A DNA stretch of 64,000 bases from positions 62,001-126,000 of the forward strand of contig NZ_JAJCLZ010000002.1 in the NCBI RefSeq assembly GCF_020559915.1. Direction: 5' to 3'. The notes below the pieces were generated by a model. The model ran no database searches. It saw nothing but the letters and a program-made list of their open reading frames with translations, and was not told the DNA's origin. Shown piece after piece: positions 16,122 through 25,030 of this stretch. This DNA is from Ruminococcus sp. 210702-SL.1.03 (lineage in GTDB: Bacteria; Bacillota; Clostridia; Oscillospirales; Ruminococcaceae). The position numbers were made by a program, and so were the translations under genes. Position 1 is the first letter of the stretch, and each line of letters opens with the position of its first letter.

Positions 16122-16766
16122 ATGAAAAGTATGCTGAAAAATTATTCGCTCGGCGCTCTCGCCTGCATAGTGCTCGGCGTGGCGCTGGTAATACGTCCGC
16201 ATATCATAACCGATGTGCTGAATACCGCGCTCGGTGTTATACTGATAGCCTGGGCAATATTCGGCATAATGGGCTACATCTTCACCCGCGTGCGCGGCGG
16301 CGAAGAGCGCAGCATTTTCACGCTCTTTTCCGAAGTTATACTGCTGATAGCGGGCATAGTAGTGCTCTCAAACAAGAGCCTGCTTGAAACGGTAGTGATG
16401 ATAGCGCTGGGTCTGTACCTTATGTGCTCGGGTTTCACTAAGCTGGGCACTTCGCTGAGCGTAAAGCGCGCGGGCGCAGACGGCTGGCAGCTTCCGATGA
16501 TAACGGCGGTGGTAACTCTTGCGCTTGGCATATTCGTGCTCATCTCGCCTACGGTGATAGCGGGCGGATTTATGCGCGTTATCGGCGTGATACTCGCGCT
16601 GGCGGGCGCGGTAAGCTTTGTCAGCGGCTTCTCGGCGAGCCGTGCATATTCGCACCTAGAGGAGCTTGAGAAAGACATTCGCTACAAGAGCGGCAGGGGC
16701 AGGGACGACCGCGACACCCACGCCGAGGACAAAGCCAACGCCATCGACATAGACGTTGACGATTAA
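16122..16766 (+). CDS. DUF308 (HdeD-like) membrane protein
   Basis: A 214-residue integral membrane protein. Six hydrophobic segments lie within residues 8-180 (for example SLGALACIVLGVALVI and VTLALGIFVLI), followed by a charged cytoplasmic tail rich in Asp, Arg and Lys. The repeated LG-A/G pattern resembles DUF308/HdeD proteins, whose biochemical role is unknown. It follows the CE2-like esterase by 48 nt and may share its transcript; a strong terminator ends the unit. Confidence 0.75.
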   Translation: MKSMLKNYSLGALACIVLGVALVIRPHIITDVLNTALGVILIAWAIFGIMGYIFTRVRGGEERSIFTLFSEVILLIAGIVVLSNKSLLETVVMIALGLYLMCSGFTKLGTSLSVKRAGADGWQLPMITAVVTLALGIFVLISPTVIAGGFMRVIGVILALAGAVSFVSGFSASRAYSHLEELEKDIRYKSGRGRDDRDTHAEDKANAIDIDVDD

Positions 16767-16792
16767 GACGATTAAAAATCACAGCAATATTA

Positions 16793-16831
16793 AAGGCGTT
16801 CTGCTTTTTTCAGCAGAGCGCCTTGTTTTTT
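16793..16831 (+). terminator. Terminator after the DUF308 gene
   Basis: AAGGCGTTCTGC (16793-16804) pairs with GCAGAGCGCCTT (16813-16824), followed by GTTTTTT. Confidence 0.75.
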
Positions 16832-16921
16832 ATGTATCAGATCTTTTCCATCACCGCGATAGCCGCGAAGCGCCAATGCCGCCGTCGATATGCTCATTTG
16901 AAATGTCCGTATTTTTCGCTC

Positions 16922-19216
16922 CTATCTGAACATTTCGTCGATGTGCTCGTCTATCAGCCGCTGCGCCGCCGCTTTGTACTCTATCACCGTGGTGCGGCTG
17001 CCGCTCTCGCATTTGGTAGACATAGCTATGCCGTGCAGCCCTCCGCGCGGGGTAACGCGCAGCTCTCCGCCGCGGCGCTCCAGATACCCGCCCAGCAGCA
17101 GGTAAGCCTCTATTGCGTGGGCGGCAAGCTCGGGGGATAGCCCCAGCCGCGCCGCCTGCTCGGCGGAGATCTCGCTCAGCAGTTTCGGCGAGGAGTATCT
17201 TCTTTTAGCGGCTGCATTTTCGCCGTCGGACGATTTATCAGATCTGGACGATTTGCCCGTTTTATAAGTCTTAGACTTAGCCGAGGGCTTCTGACTTTTC
17301 CTGCGGCGGTCGAGCGCTGCCGCCGTGCCGTCGGTATCGGCTTGCGAGCGGTCAACGCCGTTTTCCTCCATCCAGCGGGCTATCTCAGCCGTGAAAGCCG
17401 CGCCGTAGCGCTCGGTCTTGCTCTTGCCCACGCCCGAGACCTGCATAAAGTCTTCCTCGGTGGTCGGCAACCGCCTGCACATATCGCGCAAAGTAGCGTC
17501 GGAGAAGATGATGTACGCGGGCACTTCCGCTTCCTCCGCGAGCTTGGCGCGAAGCTGACGCAGCAGGCTGAAAAGCTCGGGGCGCTCCGCCGTTTCCGCA
17601 GCCGCGCGGCGGGATACTGCCGAGATCTCGCTGCCCGCGGTCGAGCGCTTGAAGTTCATCGTGATATGCTCGCCCTCAAAAAGCACGCCCCGCGCTTTGT
17701 TGGTAAGTATCAGCGACTCAAAATCGCCGCGGCGCATATACCCCCGCCCGCAGAGTTCTTCTATTATCGCGCGTATCTTCAGCGCGGGCAGGTCGGCGGC
17801 TATGCCGTAGGTCGAGAGGTCATCTAGGTTGAATTGCTTTATGCGCTTTGTCTTAGCGCCGCGCAGTATCTCCGTCACCGCCGCCGCGTTCATCTGCAAA
17901 TTTCTCTGCGCCAGCCTGTAAACGCAGGAGAGTATCTTCTGCGCCGCAAGGGTTACGTCCTCGCTTTCAAAGCCCGCCGCGCAGTTAGAGCATTTCGCGC
18001 ACATAGTGCCCGATTTCTCGCCGAAGTAATTCAGTATGTAGTGCCGCAGGCAGTCCGCGCCGGTGCAGTAGCGCACCATGTCGTTCAGCCGCTTGTAATC
18101 GCGCTCTTTCAGCCGCCGCGCAGTTTCGTCGTCCAGCTCGGCGGCGTCGCCCGAATTTTCTATCAAAAAGCGGCAGGTCTGCACGTCTTTTCGCGCAAAT
18201 AGCAGCGTGCAGACAGCCTCAGAGCCATCGCGCCCCGCTCTGCCCGCCTCCTGATAATAGCTCTCGAGATTTTTCGGCATATTATAATGTATAACGAAGC
18301 TGACGTTTGATTTGTCGATGCCCATGCCGAAAGCGTTCGTAGCCGCCATTATCCGCACTCGGTCGTAAATGAAGTCGTCCTGATTTCGCCGCCGCTCCTC
18401 GTCGGAAAGTCCCGCGTGGTAGCGTGTGCAGGGCAGACCGTGCTCGTTTAGGTAGTCGCAGACCAGCTCGGTATTTTTTCGCGTACTGCAATACACTATG
18501 CCCGAGGCTTCGCCCGCCGCGCGTATCAGCCGCTCAGTCTCCGCCAGCTTGTCCTTCGGCTCGCTTACGGCGAAGTACAGGTTTTTCCTGTCGAAGCCCG
18601 TGGTGACGGAGTACGGGTCGCGCAGACCCAGCATATTTATTATGTCGCGCTTTACGGCGGCGGTCGCCGTGGCGGTGAATGCCGCTACTACGGGTCGGCG
18701 CGGCAGGCTTTCGCAAAACTGGCGTATTTTCAGATACGACGGGCGAAAATCCTGCCCCCACTGCGAAACGCAGTGCGCCTCGTCCACCGCGATAAGGCTT
18801 ATGTTGGCGTTCTGCGCAAAATTTTTGAAAGAGGGCGAATCCAGCCGCTCTGGCGCTGCATATATTATCTTATAAGCCCCCTGCACCGCACGCGACATAG
18901 CCGTTTCGTACTGCGCGCGGGTGAGCGAGCTGTTTATGTAAGCGCACCCCACGCCCGACTGTATCAGCGAGTTTACCTGATCTTTCATCAGCGAGATAAG
19001 CGGGCTGATAACTATAGTGATGCCGCCCAGCATCAGCGCGGGCAGCTGGTAGCATACTGATTTTCCCGCGCCCGTGGGCATTATGCCTACCGCGTCGCGC
19101 CCGCTCAAAATGCTGTCCGCCAGCTCTTCCTGACCGCTGCGAAAGCTTTCGTGGCCGAAAAACTGTTTCAGCAGGCGGTATTTTTGTGCGTTCATCTCAT
19201 TTTTATCGTAAAACAT
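16922..19216 (-). CDS. recQ: ATP-dependent DNA helicase RecQ
   Basis: A 764-residue superfamily 2 helicase that unwinds DNA 3' to 5' in recombination and repair. Motif I reads MPTGAGKS, motif II DEAHCVSQWG, motif VI QEAGRAGRDG. The zinc-binding segment (CLRHYILNYFGE then CxxC-type cysteines, near residues 380-410) and RQC region follow, then an HRDC domain (near 550-620). The C-terminus carries about 140 extra residues compared with E. coli RecQ. These include a Lys/Ser-rich stretch (near 640-680) and a final small domain. It stands alone on the minus strand. Confidence 0.95.
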   Translation of the reverse strand: MFYDKNEMNAQKYRLLKQFFGHESFRSGQEELADSILSGRDAVGIMPTGAGKSVCYQLPALMLGGITIVISPLISLMKDQVNSLIQSGVGCAYINSSLTRAQYETAMSRAVQGAYKIIYAAPERLDSPSFKNFAQNANISLIAVDEAHCVSQWGQDFRPSYLKIRQFCESLPRRPVVAAFTATATAAVKRDIINMLGLRDPYSVTTGFDRKNLYFAVSEPKDKLAETERLIRAAGEASGIVYCSTRKNTELVCDYLNEHGLPCTRYHAGLSDEERRRNQDDFIYDRVRIMAATNAFGMGIDKSNVSFVIHYNMPKNLESYYQEAGRAGRDGSEAVCTLLFARKDVQTCRFLIENSGDAAELDDETARRLKERDYKRLNDMVRYCTGADCLRHYILNYFGEKSGTMCAKCSNCAAGFESEDVTLAAQKILSCVYRLAQRNLQMNAAAVTEILRGAKTKRIKQFNLDDLSTYGIAADLPALKIRAIIEELCGRGYMRRGDFESLILTNKARGVLFEGEHITMNFKRSTAGSEISAVSRRAAAETAERPELFSLLRQLRAKLAEEAEVPAYIIFSDATLRDMCRRLPTTEEDFMQVSGVGKSKTERYGAAFTAEIARWMEENGVDRSQADTDGTAAALDRRRKSQKPSAKSKTYKTGKSSRSDKSSDGENAAAKRRYSSPKLLSEISAEQAARLGLSPELAAHAIEAYLLLGGYLERRGGELRVTPRGGLHGIAMSTKCESGSRTTVIEYKAAAQRLIDEHIDEMFR

Positions 19217-19335
19217 ATATTGCTCATGCTCCCTTTTTACCGTTAATATTATAGCACATACAAGTCAATTTTTCAAGATTTGCGGCGCTTTAGAGAGTAA
19301 ATGTCATAAAAAACGCCCTAATTTTTAAAAACTAC

Positions 19336-19364
19336 TTGACATTTTGGCTGAAAAGTGAGATAAT
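19336..19364 (+). promoter_or_regulatory. Promoter of the serC-serA operon
   Basis: TTGACA (19336-19341), 17-nt spacer, GATAAT (19359-19364). Confidence 0.75.
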
Positions 19365-19378
19365 AAAAGAGGTATATT

Positions 19379-19402
19379 TTGAATGGCGGTATCACCATTC
19401 AA
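19379..19402 (+). promoter_or_regulatory. 5' leader hairpin before serC
   Basis: TTGAATGG and CCATTCAA form a perfect 8-bp stem with loop CGGTATCA, close to the predicted transcript start. There is no T-run, so it is more likely a 5' stabiliser or regulator site than a terminator. Confidence 0.5.
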
Positions 19403-19442
19403 GTATGAACTATGTAATATTACACATATGGAGGTTTTAGCA

Positions 19443-20525
19443 ATGGCTAGAGTTTATAATTTCAGCGCGGGCCCGGCAGTGCTGCCCGAAGAAGTTCTTA
19501 AAGAAGCTGCTGAAGAAATGCTTGATTATAAGGGCACAGGTATGTCCGTAATGGAGATGAGCCACCGCTCAAAGGCTTTTGACGATATTATCAAAGAGGC
19601 AGAAAAAGATATTCGCGAGCTTATGAATATCCCCGATAATTATAAGGTAATGTTCTTACAGGGCGGCGCTTCGCAGCAGTTCGCGGCTGTACCTATGAAC
19701 CTTATGAAGAATAAGAAAGCCGCTTACATAATCACAGGTCAGTGGGCTAAGAAAGCTTATCAGGAAGCGCAGAAGTACGGCGAGGCGGTAGCGGTAGCTT
19801 CCTCTGCGGATAAGACTTTCTCTTACATCCCCGATTGCTCAGACCTCGATATTCCCGAGGACGCAGACTACGTTTACATCTGCGAGAACAACACCATCTA
19901 CGGCACTAAGTACAAGACCCTGCCGAATACTAAGGGCCACACTCTGGTAGCCGACGTTTCTTCCTGCTTCCTTTCTGAGCCGGTAGACGTTACTAAGTAC
20001 GGCGTTATCTACGGCGGCGTTCAGAAAAACGTAGGCCCTGCGGGCGTAGTTATAGTTATCGCGCGCGAAGACCTCATCACCGACGACGTTCTTCCCGGAA
20101 CTCCCACCATGCTGAAGTGGAAGACTCAGGCAGACGCCGACAGCCTTTACAACACTCCCCCCTGCTACGGCATTTACATCTGCGGCAAGGTGTTCAAGTG
20201 GATAAAGAAGATGGGCGGTCTGGAAGCTATGAAGGCTCATAACGAGAAAAAGGCTAAGATACTTTACGACTTCCTCGACCAGAGCAAGCTCTTTAAGGGC
20301 ACGGTTGTTCCCGAGGACAGATCTCTTATGAACGTGCCTTTCGTAACAGGCGACGCCGAGCTTGATAAGAAATTTGTTGCCGAGGCTAAGGCTGCCGGCT
20401 TTGAGAACCTCAAGGGCCACAGAACAGTAGGCGGCATGAGAGCTTCCATCTACAACGCTATGCCTATCGAGGGCGTAGAAAAGCTCGTAGAGTTCATGAA
20501 GAAATTTGAGGCTGAGAACGCTTAA
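19443..20525 (+). CDS. serC: Phosphoserine aminotransferase
   Basis: A 360-residue PLP enzyme (fold type I, class V aminotransferase) that converts 3-phosphohydroxypyruvate and glutamate to phosphoserine. The start MARVYNFSAGPAVLP is the standard SerC N-terminus and follows GGAGG with 8-nt spacing; the in-frame extension upstream to 19383 lies in the leader. The PLP lysine sits in GGVQKNVGPAG (near residue 195). FLQGGASQQF and GGMRASIYNAMP are further signatures. serA follows 33 nt later, so these two form the first steps of serine synthesis. Confidence 0.96.
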   Translation: MARVYNFSAGPAVLPEEVLKEAAEEMLDYKGTGMSVMEMSHRSKAFDDIIKEAEKDIRELMNIPDNYKVMFLQGGASQQFAAVPMNLMKNKKAAYIITGQWAKKAYQEAQKYGEAVAVASSADKTFSYIPDCSDLDIPEDADYVYICENNTIYGTKYKTLPNTKGHTLVADVSSCFLSEPVDVTKYGVIYGGVQKNVGPAGVVIVIAREDLITDDVLPGTPTMLKWKTQADADSLYNTPPCYGIYICGKVFKWIKKMGGLEAMKAHNEKKAKILYDFLDQSKLFKGTVVPEDRSLMNVPFVTGDAELDKKFVAEAKAAGFENLKGHRTVGGMRASIYNAMPIEGVEKLVEFMKKFEAENA

Positions 20526-20558
20526 TTTTATATACTTACCGAAAGGAAGTTTTTCACA

Positions 20559-21710
20559 ATGTACGATATTTTAACTCTGAATAAGATCGCCGCCTGCGGC
20601 ACTGATATTTTCGATAAGGCTGCTTACACCGTAAGCGACAACGCCGCCGACCCTACCGCTATAATGGTCCGCTCGGCTAAGATGCACGATATGCAGTTCG
20701 GCGAAAACCTGCTGGCTATCGCAAGAGCGGGCGCAGGCGTAAACAATATCCCCGTTGACAGATGCGCGGAAGAGGGCATTGTAGTATTCAACACCCCCGG
20801 CGCTAACTCAAACGCGGTAAAGGAGCTGGCTATATGCGCGCTGCTCCTCGCTTCGAGAAAGATAACTGAGGCTGCTGCATGGGCGGCATCGCTCAAGGGC
20901 ACGCCCGACGCACCCAAGACGGTAGAGGGCGGCAAGAGCAAGTTCGCAGGCCCTGAGATCTACGGCAAGACCCTCGGCATCATCGGTCTGGGAGCTATCG
21001 GCGGAAAGATCGCGAACGCTGCGGTAGCGCTCGGCATGAAGGTCATCGGCTACGACCCCTACCTCTCGGTAAACGCAGCCCTGCACCTCGACCCCGCAGT
21101 AACTATCACCACCGACATCAACGATATTTACAAAGCATCCGACTACATTTCGATACACGTTCCTTACACCCCCGATACTAAGAACACCATCGACGCTGAG
21201 CAGATAGCTATGATGAAAGACGGCGTTCGCCTGATAAACCTTGCAAGAGGCGAGCTTATCAACAGCGCAGCAGTTATCAAGGCTATCGGCGAGGGCAAGG
21301 TAGCTAAGTACGTTACCGACTTTGCCGACGATGTTGTATTGGGCGAGGAGAACGTTATAGTTCTGCCGCACCTCGGCGCATCTACTCCCGAATCTGAGGA
21401 CAACTGCGCTGTAATGGCAGCTCACGAGCTTATCGACTACATCGAAAAAGGCACTATCAGAAACAGCGTAAATTACCCGAACGCAGAGCTTGCAAAGACA
21501 GGCGACGAGCTGGTTTGCATCATGCACCGCAACGTTCCAGAGCTTATCGCGAAGATAACGGGCGTTTGTGCATCGACCGGCGCTAACATCGAAAATCTGG
21601 TAAACAAGTCGAAGAAAGAGTACGCTTACACCATGCTCGACATCACGGGCAAGGTAGACGCCGCGGCTATCGAAGCTATTGATGGCGTTATCAAGGTAAG
21701 AATACTTTAA
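20559..21710 (+). CDS. serA: D-3-phosphoglycerate dehydrogenase
   Basis: A 383-residue NAD-dependent dehydrogenase for the first step of serine synthesis. GLGAIGGKIA (near residue 145) is the Rossmann motif; NLARGELIN and HLGASTPES carry the catalytic Arg and His-containing segments. The C-terminal 70 residues (HRNVPELIAKITGV ... LVNKSKKEYAYTML) form an ACT domain, so feedback by serine is plausible. It lies directly downstream of serC. The stop is 26 nt before a small membrane protein gene. Confidence 0.95.
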   Translation: MYDILTLNKIAACGTDIFDKAAYTVSDNAADPTAIMVRSAKMHDMQFGENLLAIARAGAGVNNIPVDRCAEEGIVVFNTPGANSNAVKELAICALLLASRKITEAAAWAASLKGTPDAPKTVEGGKSKFAGPEIYGKTLGIIGLGAIGGKIANAAVALGMKVIGYDPYLSVNAALHLDPAVTITTDINDIYKASDYISIHVPYTPDTKNTIDAEQIAMMKDGVRLINLARGELINSAAVIKAIGEGKVAKYVTDFADDVVLGEENVIVLPHLGASTPESEDNCAVMAAHELIDYIEKGTIRNSVNYPNAELAKTGDELVCIMHRNVPELIAKITGVCASTGANIENLVNKSKKEYAYTMLDITGKVDAAAIEAIDGVIKVRIL

Positions 21711-21736
21711 TTAGATATTCGAAAGAGGTCATTTTA

Positions 21737-22033
21737 ATGGGAAAATTATTGATAATAGCGCTCTGCATAGCAGTTCCGATGGCGCTGGTACAGCTCATCT
21801 ACCGCATTGCAGACCGCAAAGGCATGCGCACAGCGAAGCTTGCCGAAAAGCTGCCGCTTCTGAAAAACCACCGTTACGCGGTGCAGATAGGCGGGGCTAT
21901 GGGCTTCATCGTGATATTCGGGATTATCGTGTGGATAACGAAGATACCCGCGGTGATATATTTTGCAGTGAGCGGCGCGGTGGTAGGCCTGATAAACGGC
22001 ATGGCTACCACGCTTATGTACAACGATAATTAA
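21737..22033 (+). CDS. Small membrane protein of unknown function
   Basis: A 98-residue protein with three predicted membrane helices (residues about 4-24, 50-70 and 72-92) separated by a basic loop (RIADRKGMRTAKLAEKL). I do not recognise the family. GAAAGAGG provides a ribosome site 8-10 nt before the ATG. It is the last gene of the serC-serA unit, before a terminator. A link with serine metabolism is only suggested by position. Confidence 0.7.
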   Translation: MGKLLIIALCIAVPMALVQLIYRIADRKGMRTAKLAEKLPLLKNHRYAVQIGGAMGFIVIFGIIVWITKIPAVIYFAVSGAVVGLINGMATTLMYNDN

Positions 22034-22101
22034 AGCATTTACGACCTCTGCCGGTCGACCATTCAAACATTCGACCTAAAACTGAATACCATGTAAAAGA
22101 C

Positions 22102-22147
22102 AAAGGAGTCTGCTAACACCGCAACGGGCGGGTAGCAGGCTCCTTTT
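22102..22147 (+). terminator. Terminator after the serine operon (possibly bidirectional)
   Basis: AAAGGAG-CTGCT (from 22102) pairs with AGCAG-CTCCTTT (to about 22146), ending in six T. On the other strand it ends with TTTGTCTTTT and could also serve the convergent LysR gene. Confidence 0.7.
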
Positions 22148-22196
22148 TTGGGATATTTTTGTGGTTGAACCGTTCAATCAGTCGGCAGAGGACAGG

Positions 22197-23111
22197 TCAC
22201 ATATTCAGCGGCGGCTGTATATCGGGGTTGGTGATGACGCCTGTGAATGCCGTCATGAGGTCGTTCGTTTCGTACTCGTCGTCGGTGATGAGACTTATGC
22301 TGCGCGGCGGTATCTCTTCTTTTATCTTTATGCGGAAGATCTTGCCCGCGCGTATGTCCTCCTCGGCAATGCGCTGCGGCACAAAGCCTATGCCAAGGCT
22401 GCTGCGCACCAGCGGAAGAACCTGACTTATCGAAGCAAGCTCAATATCGGGATTCATCATTATTCCGTGCTGGCGGAAAAGCTTGTTGAAAAAGTGGCGC
22501 GTGGTGCTGCCCTCTTCCAGCGTTATCAGCGAGTATTTGTTAAGCTCGGCAAGGGATAGCTCGCGGTCTTTCAGATAGCTGAATTCGCGGCCCGCTACCG
22601 CAATGTCCTGCAATTTGCAAAGCTCGGTGACGTTTAGCTCGTATGGCGAGGTAAAAGGCGTAGTGACTACCGCCATATCAACCACGTTAGTGTGCACAGC
22701 CTCTATCGTTTCGGGGGTGGACATATTGTCTATTTTTAAATGCACCGAGGGGTAGAGCGAGTGGAAAGCGCTGATGCGCGAGATAATGCGCTGCTGAAAA
22801 GCCGCATCGCTTACCGCTAGGCGCAGTACGCCGGAAGTTTCTTTCTGCATCAGCGAAAGCTCCTCCTCGGCGGAGAAGAAATGCTTGCAGGCTATCTTGA
22901 CGTGCTTGTAAAGCTGCTGGCCCTCTGCCGTTAGCTCTACGCCCTTTTTCGAGCGGTTGAAAAGCTTGCATCCCAGCTCTTCCTCAAGATTTGCGATGCA
23001 GCGGCTGACGCTGGGCTGCGAGAGGTATAGCGCGTGGGCGGCGGAGGTTATGTTATTGAATTTTGCAACGTAAAAAAACACTTTGTAGTGCTCAAAATTT
23101 ACATCGGACAT
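22197..23111 (-). CDS. LysR-type transcriptional regulator
   Basis: A 304-residue LTTR. The N-terminal winged HTH spans residues about 5-62 (FYVAKFNNITSAAHALYLSQPSVSRCI), followed by a linker helix and a periplasmic-binding-like effector domain (about 90-295). The effector and target are unknown. LysR proteins often control divergent genes; the divergent gene here is atpB, 487 bp away. No adjacent metabolic gene suggests another target. ATG 23111 is preceded by AAAGGA at somewhat long spacing. Confidence 0.9.
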   Translation of the reverse strand: MSDVNFEHYKVFFYVAKFNNITSAAHALYLSQPSVSRCIANLEEELGCKLFNRSKKGVELTAEGQQLYKHVKIACKHFFSAEEELSLMQKETSGVLRLAVSDAAFQQRIISRISAFHSLYPSVHLKIDNMSTPETIEAVHTNVVDMAVVTTPFTSPYELNVTELCKLQDIAVAGREFSYLKDRELSLAELNKYSLITLEEGSTTRHFFNKLFRQHGIMMNPDIELASISQVLPLVRSSLGIGFVPQRIAEEDIRAGKIFRIKIKEEIPPRSISLITDDEYETNDLMTAFTGVITNPDIQPPLNM

Positions 23112-23336
23112 ATATTTATTATCCTTTCAGGATCGTATTTTCAGTTCCCTTTATTTTATCACAGTTTTCGCAAAATGTCAAATTTCTTTGGCGGAAAAAT
23201 GTACGGAAACGCCTGACCTCACTGCAACCATGTGATATGTGATAAAATATGCGCGGTCAGCTTCTGCAAATTGTGAAAAACGACGGCTTGACGCGAAGCA
23301 TAGAAAAAGTGTATACTTACCATGCAAAATATGTAT

Positions 23337-23365
23337 TTTACATATAAATAAAATTGTATTATAAT
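23337..23365 (+). promoter_or_regulatory. Promoter of the ATP synthase operon
   Basis: TTTACA (23337-23342), 17-nt spacer, TATAAT (23360-23365). It implies a leader of about 225 nt before atpB. Nothing else is recognised in 23112-23598. Confidence 0.65.
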
Positions 23366-23598
23366 AGTGTTTGTAAAGACCGGGCGCGCCGAAGAGCAAA
23401 AATATGTACTCGGCACGGCGAGTTTTATCGCATAAAATCAACGGAGATTTTATCCGAGCCTTTTTAGTGTTTCTGCAAGTTTGGGGCAGAGAAAATTCAA
23501 AAAAGGGTTCTCGGGCAATTTTTCACGGTTGGTTTTATTTTTTTCACCTTGTTTTTATAAGGTGCGGTCACGACGCTTTTTTATGGGAGGTGAATCGC

Positions 23599-24348
23599 AT
23601 GATTCTTTCGGCAAATATCCCTGCGGCTGCCGCTTCCGTCAGTTACTACGGCAACCATATCTCAGACGAGATAAATAAGCAGATAAGCTGCGACGTAGTT
23701 TTCCGCATACCCGTGCCTTTCGTTGACGGCGGCATACCGGTGTATGAATCTACCGTGGTAACGTGGTTCATAATGGCGGTGCTCGTGGTGCTCTCGATAA
23801 TTCTTACAAGAAAGCTTTCGATAGTGCCCTCGCGCAAACAAATGCTGCTGGAAACTGCCGTTGGCTGGATACGCGATTTCTGTTACGACAACATGGGCAA
23901 AAACGGTATGCGCTATTTTCCCTACCTCGGCACGGTGCTTATCTACATAGGCTTCGCGAACGTGATAGGTCTGCTGGGAATGAAGCCGCCTACTAAGGAT
24001 ATGAGCGTTACCATAGCGCTCGCCCTGATGAGCATTATCCTCATCGAATACTCAAATATCCATCAGCACGGTATAAAGGGCTTCTTCAAGTCTTTTGTAA
24101 AGCCGCTGCCGCTGCTCGCGCCAATGAACGTGCTCGAGATCGGCATAAGGCCGCTTTCGCTATGTATGCGACTTTTCGGCAACGTTATGGCGGCATTCAT
24201 CATAATGGAGCTTATTAAAATGGTATGCGCGGTAGTACTGCCGCTGCCTTTCAGCTTCTATTTTGATATTTTCGACGGCTGCTTGCAGGCGTACATTTTC
24301 GTATTCCTCACCTCGCTCTTCATTCAGGAGTCGGTAGAGGACGACTAA
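23599..24348 (+). CDS. atpB: ATP synthase subunit a
   Basis: A 249-residue membrane subunit forming the ion half-channels against the c-ring. The essential arginine lies in PLSLCMRLFGNVMAAF (near residue 190). The N-terminal part includes the usual first helix VVTWFIMAVLVVLSI. The frame is open further upstream, but ATG 23599 follows GGGAGGTG and gives the normal length. It opens the operon atpB-E-E-F-H-A-G-D-C; atpI and extra membrane genes are absent. Confidence 0.93.
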   Translation: MILSANIPAAAASVSYYGNHISDEINKQISCDVVFRIPVPFVDGGIPVYESTVVTWFIMAVLVVLSIILTRKLSIVPSRKQMLLETAVGWIRDFCYDNMGKNGMRYFPYLGTVLIYIGFANVIGLLGMKPPTKDMSVTIALALMSIILIEYSNIHQHGIKGFFKSFVKPLPLLAPMNVLEIGIRPLSLCMRLFGNVMAAFIIMELIKMVCAVVLPLPFSFYFDIFDGCLQAYIFVFLTSLFIQESVEDD

Positions 24349-24421
24349 AAGCTTATCAGTTTGTCAGACAACACTCGGCGCGCAGGCAAGGCGCCGCTGA
24401 AATAATAAGGAGATGTTTTTT

Positions 24422-24640
24422 ATGAGCATAGCAATCGGAGCCGCTCTCGCGGTACTTACAGGTTTAGGCGCAGGTATAGGTATAGGCATGGCTACTTCGC
24501 ACGCCTGCGACGCAATAGCAAGACAGCCTGAGGCTAAGGGCGATATAAACAAGGCGCTGCTGCTGGGCTGCGCGCTGGCAGAGGCTACCGCTATCTACGG
24601 TCTGCTGGTATCTATCCTTATCATCTTTGTAGCTAAGTGA
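24422..24640 (+). CDS. atpE: ATP synthase subunit c, copy 1
   Basis: A 72-residue proteolipid with two membrane helices and the polar loop ARQPEAKGDI. The ion-binding glutamate lies in CALAEATAIYGLL. Compared with sodium-type c subunits, the Gln of helix 1 is replaced (GIGIGMA) and the Ser after the Glu is Ala, which favours proton coupling; the Thr and Tyr remain, so this is not certain. ATG 24422 is preceded by AAGGAG. A second gene with the same protein sequence begins 102 bp downstream. Confidence 0.95.
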   Translation: MSIAIGAALAVLTGLGAGIGIGMATSHACDAIARQPEAKGDINKALLLGCALAEATAIYGLLVSILIIFVAK

Positions 24641-24655
24641 TTTTAAGCGATATTT

Positions 24656-24705
24656 AGGGCAACACCGCACAACTACCGCCTAGCGGCTTTGTGCGGTATT
24701 GCTCT
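24656..24705. repeat. Short inverted-repeat element between the two atpE genes
   Basis: AGGGCAACACCGCAC (24656-24670) and GTGCGGTATTGCTCT (24691-24705) form a 15-bp stem with one mismatch and one wobble; an inner CCGC/GCGG hairpin sits in the loop. The left 34 bp match the left end of the MITE-like elements at 37316 and 60830, and the right arm matches their right end. This is a 50-bp internally deleted member of that family. There is no T-run, so it need not terminate transcription. Confidence 0.75.
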
Positions 24706-24742
24706 AGAGATAGTGAGATCATCTGAAAGGAAGTAATTTATT

Positions 24743-24961
24743 ATGAGTATAGCAATCGGAGCCGCTCTCGCGGTACTTACAGGTTTAGGCGCAGGTATAG
24801 GTATAGGCATGGCTACTTCGCACGCCTGCGACGCAATAGCAAGACAGCCTGAGGCTAAGGGCGATATAAACAAGGCGCTGCTGCTGGGCTGCGCACTGGC
24901 AGAGGCTACCGCTATTTACGGTCTGCTGGTATCTATCCTTATCATCTTTGTGGCTAAGTAA
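24743..24961 (+). CDS. atpE: ATP synthase subunit c, copy 2
   Basis: A 72-residue protein identical to copy 1. The two genes differ at only five synonymous positions in 219 bp (including TGA versus TAA stops), so either the duplication is recent or gene conversion keeps them alike. The upstream sequences differ: this copy has its own site, AAAGGAAG. Two copies could raise c-subunit synthesis relative to the single-copy subunits, as the ring needs many c subunits; that is inference. Confidence 0.95.
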   Translation: MSIAIGAALAVLTGLGAGIGIGMATSHACDAIARQPEAKGDINKALLLGCALAEATAIYGLLVSILIIFVAK

Positions 24962-25030
24962 ACAAAACTGCTGACCACCCGCAAAGTAAGCCGCGGCGCA
25001 GCCCGCGGTAAGGAAAGGAATGATTCTTGA

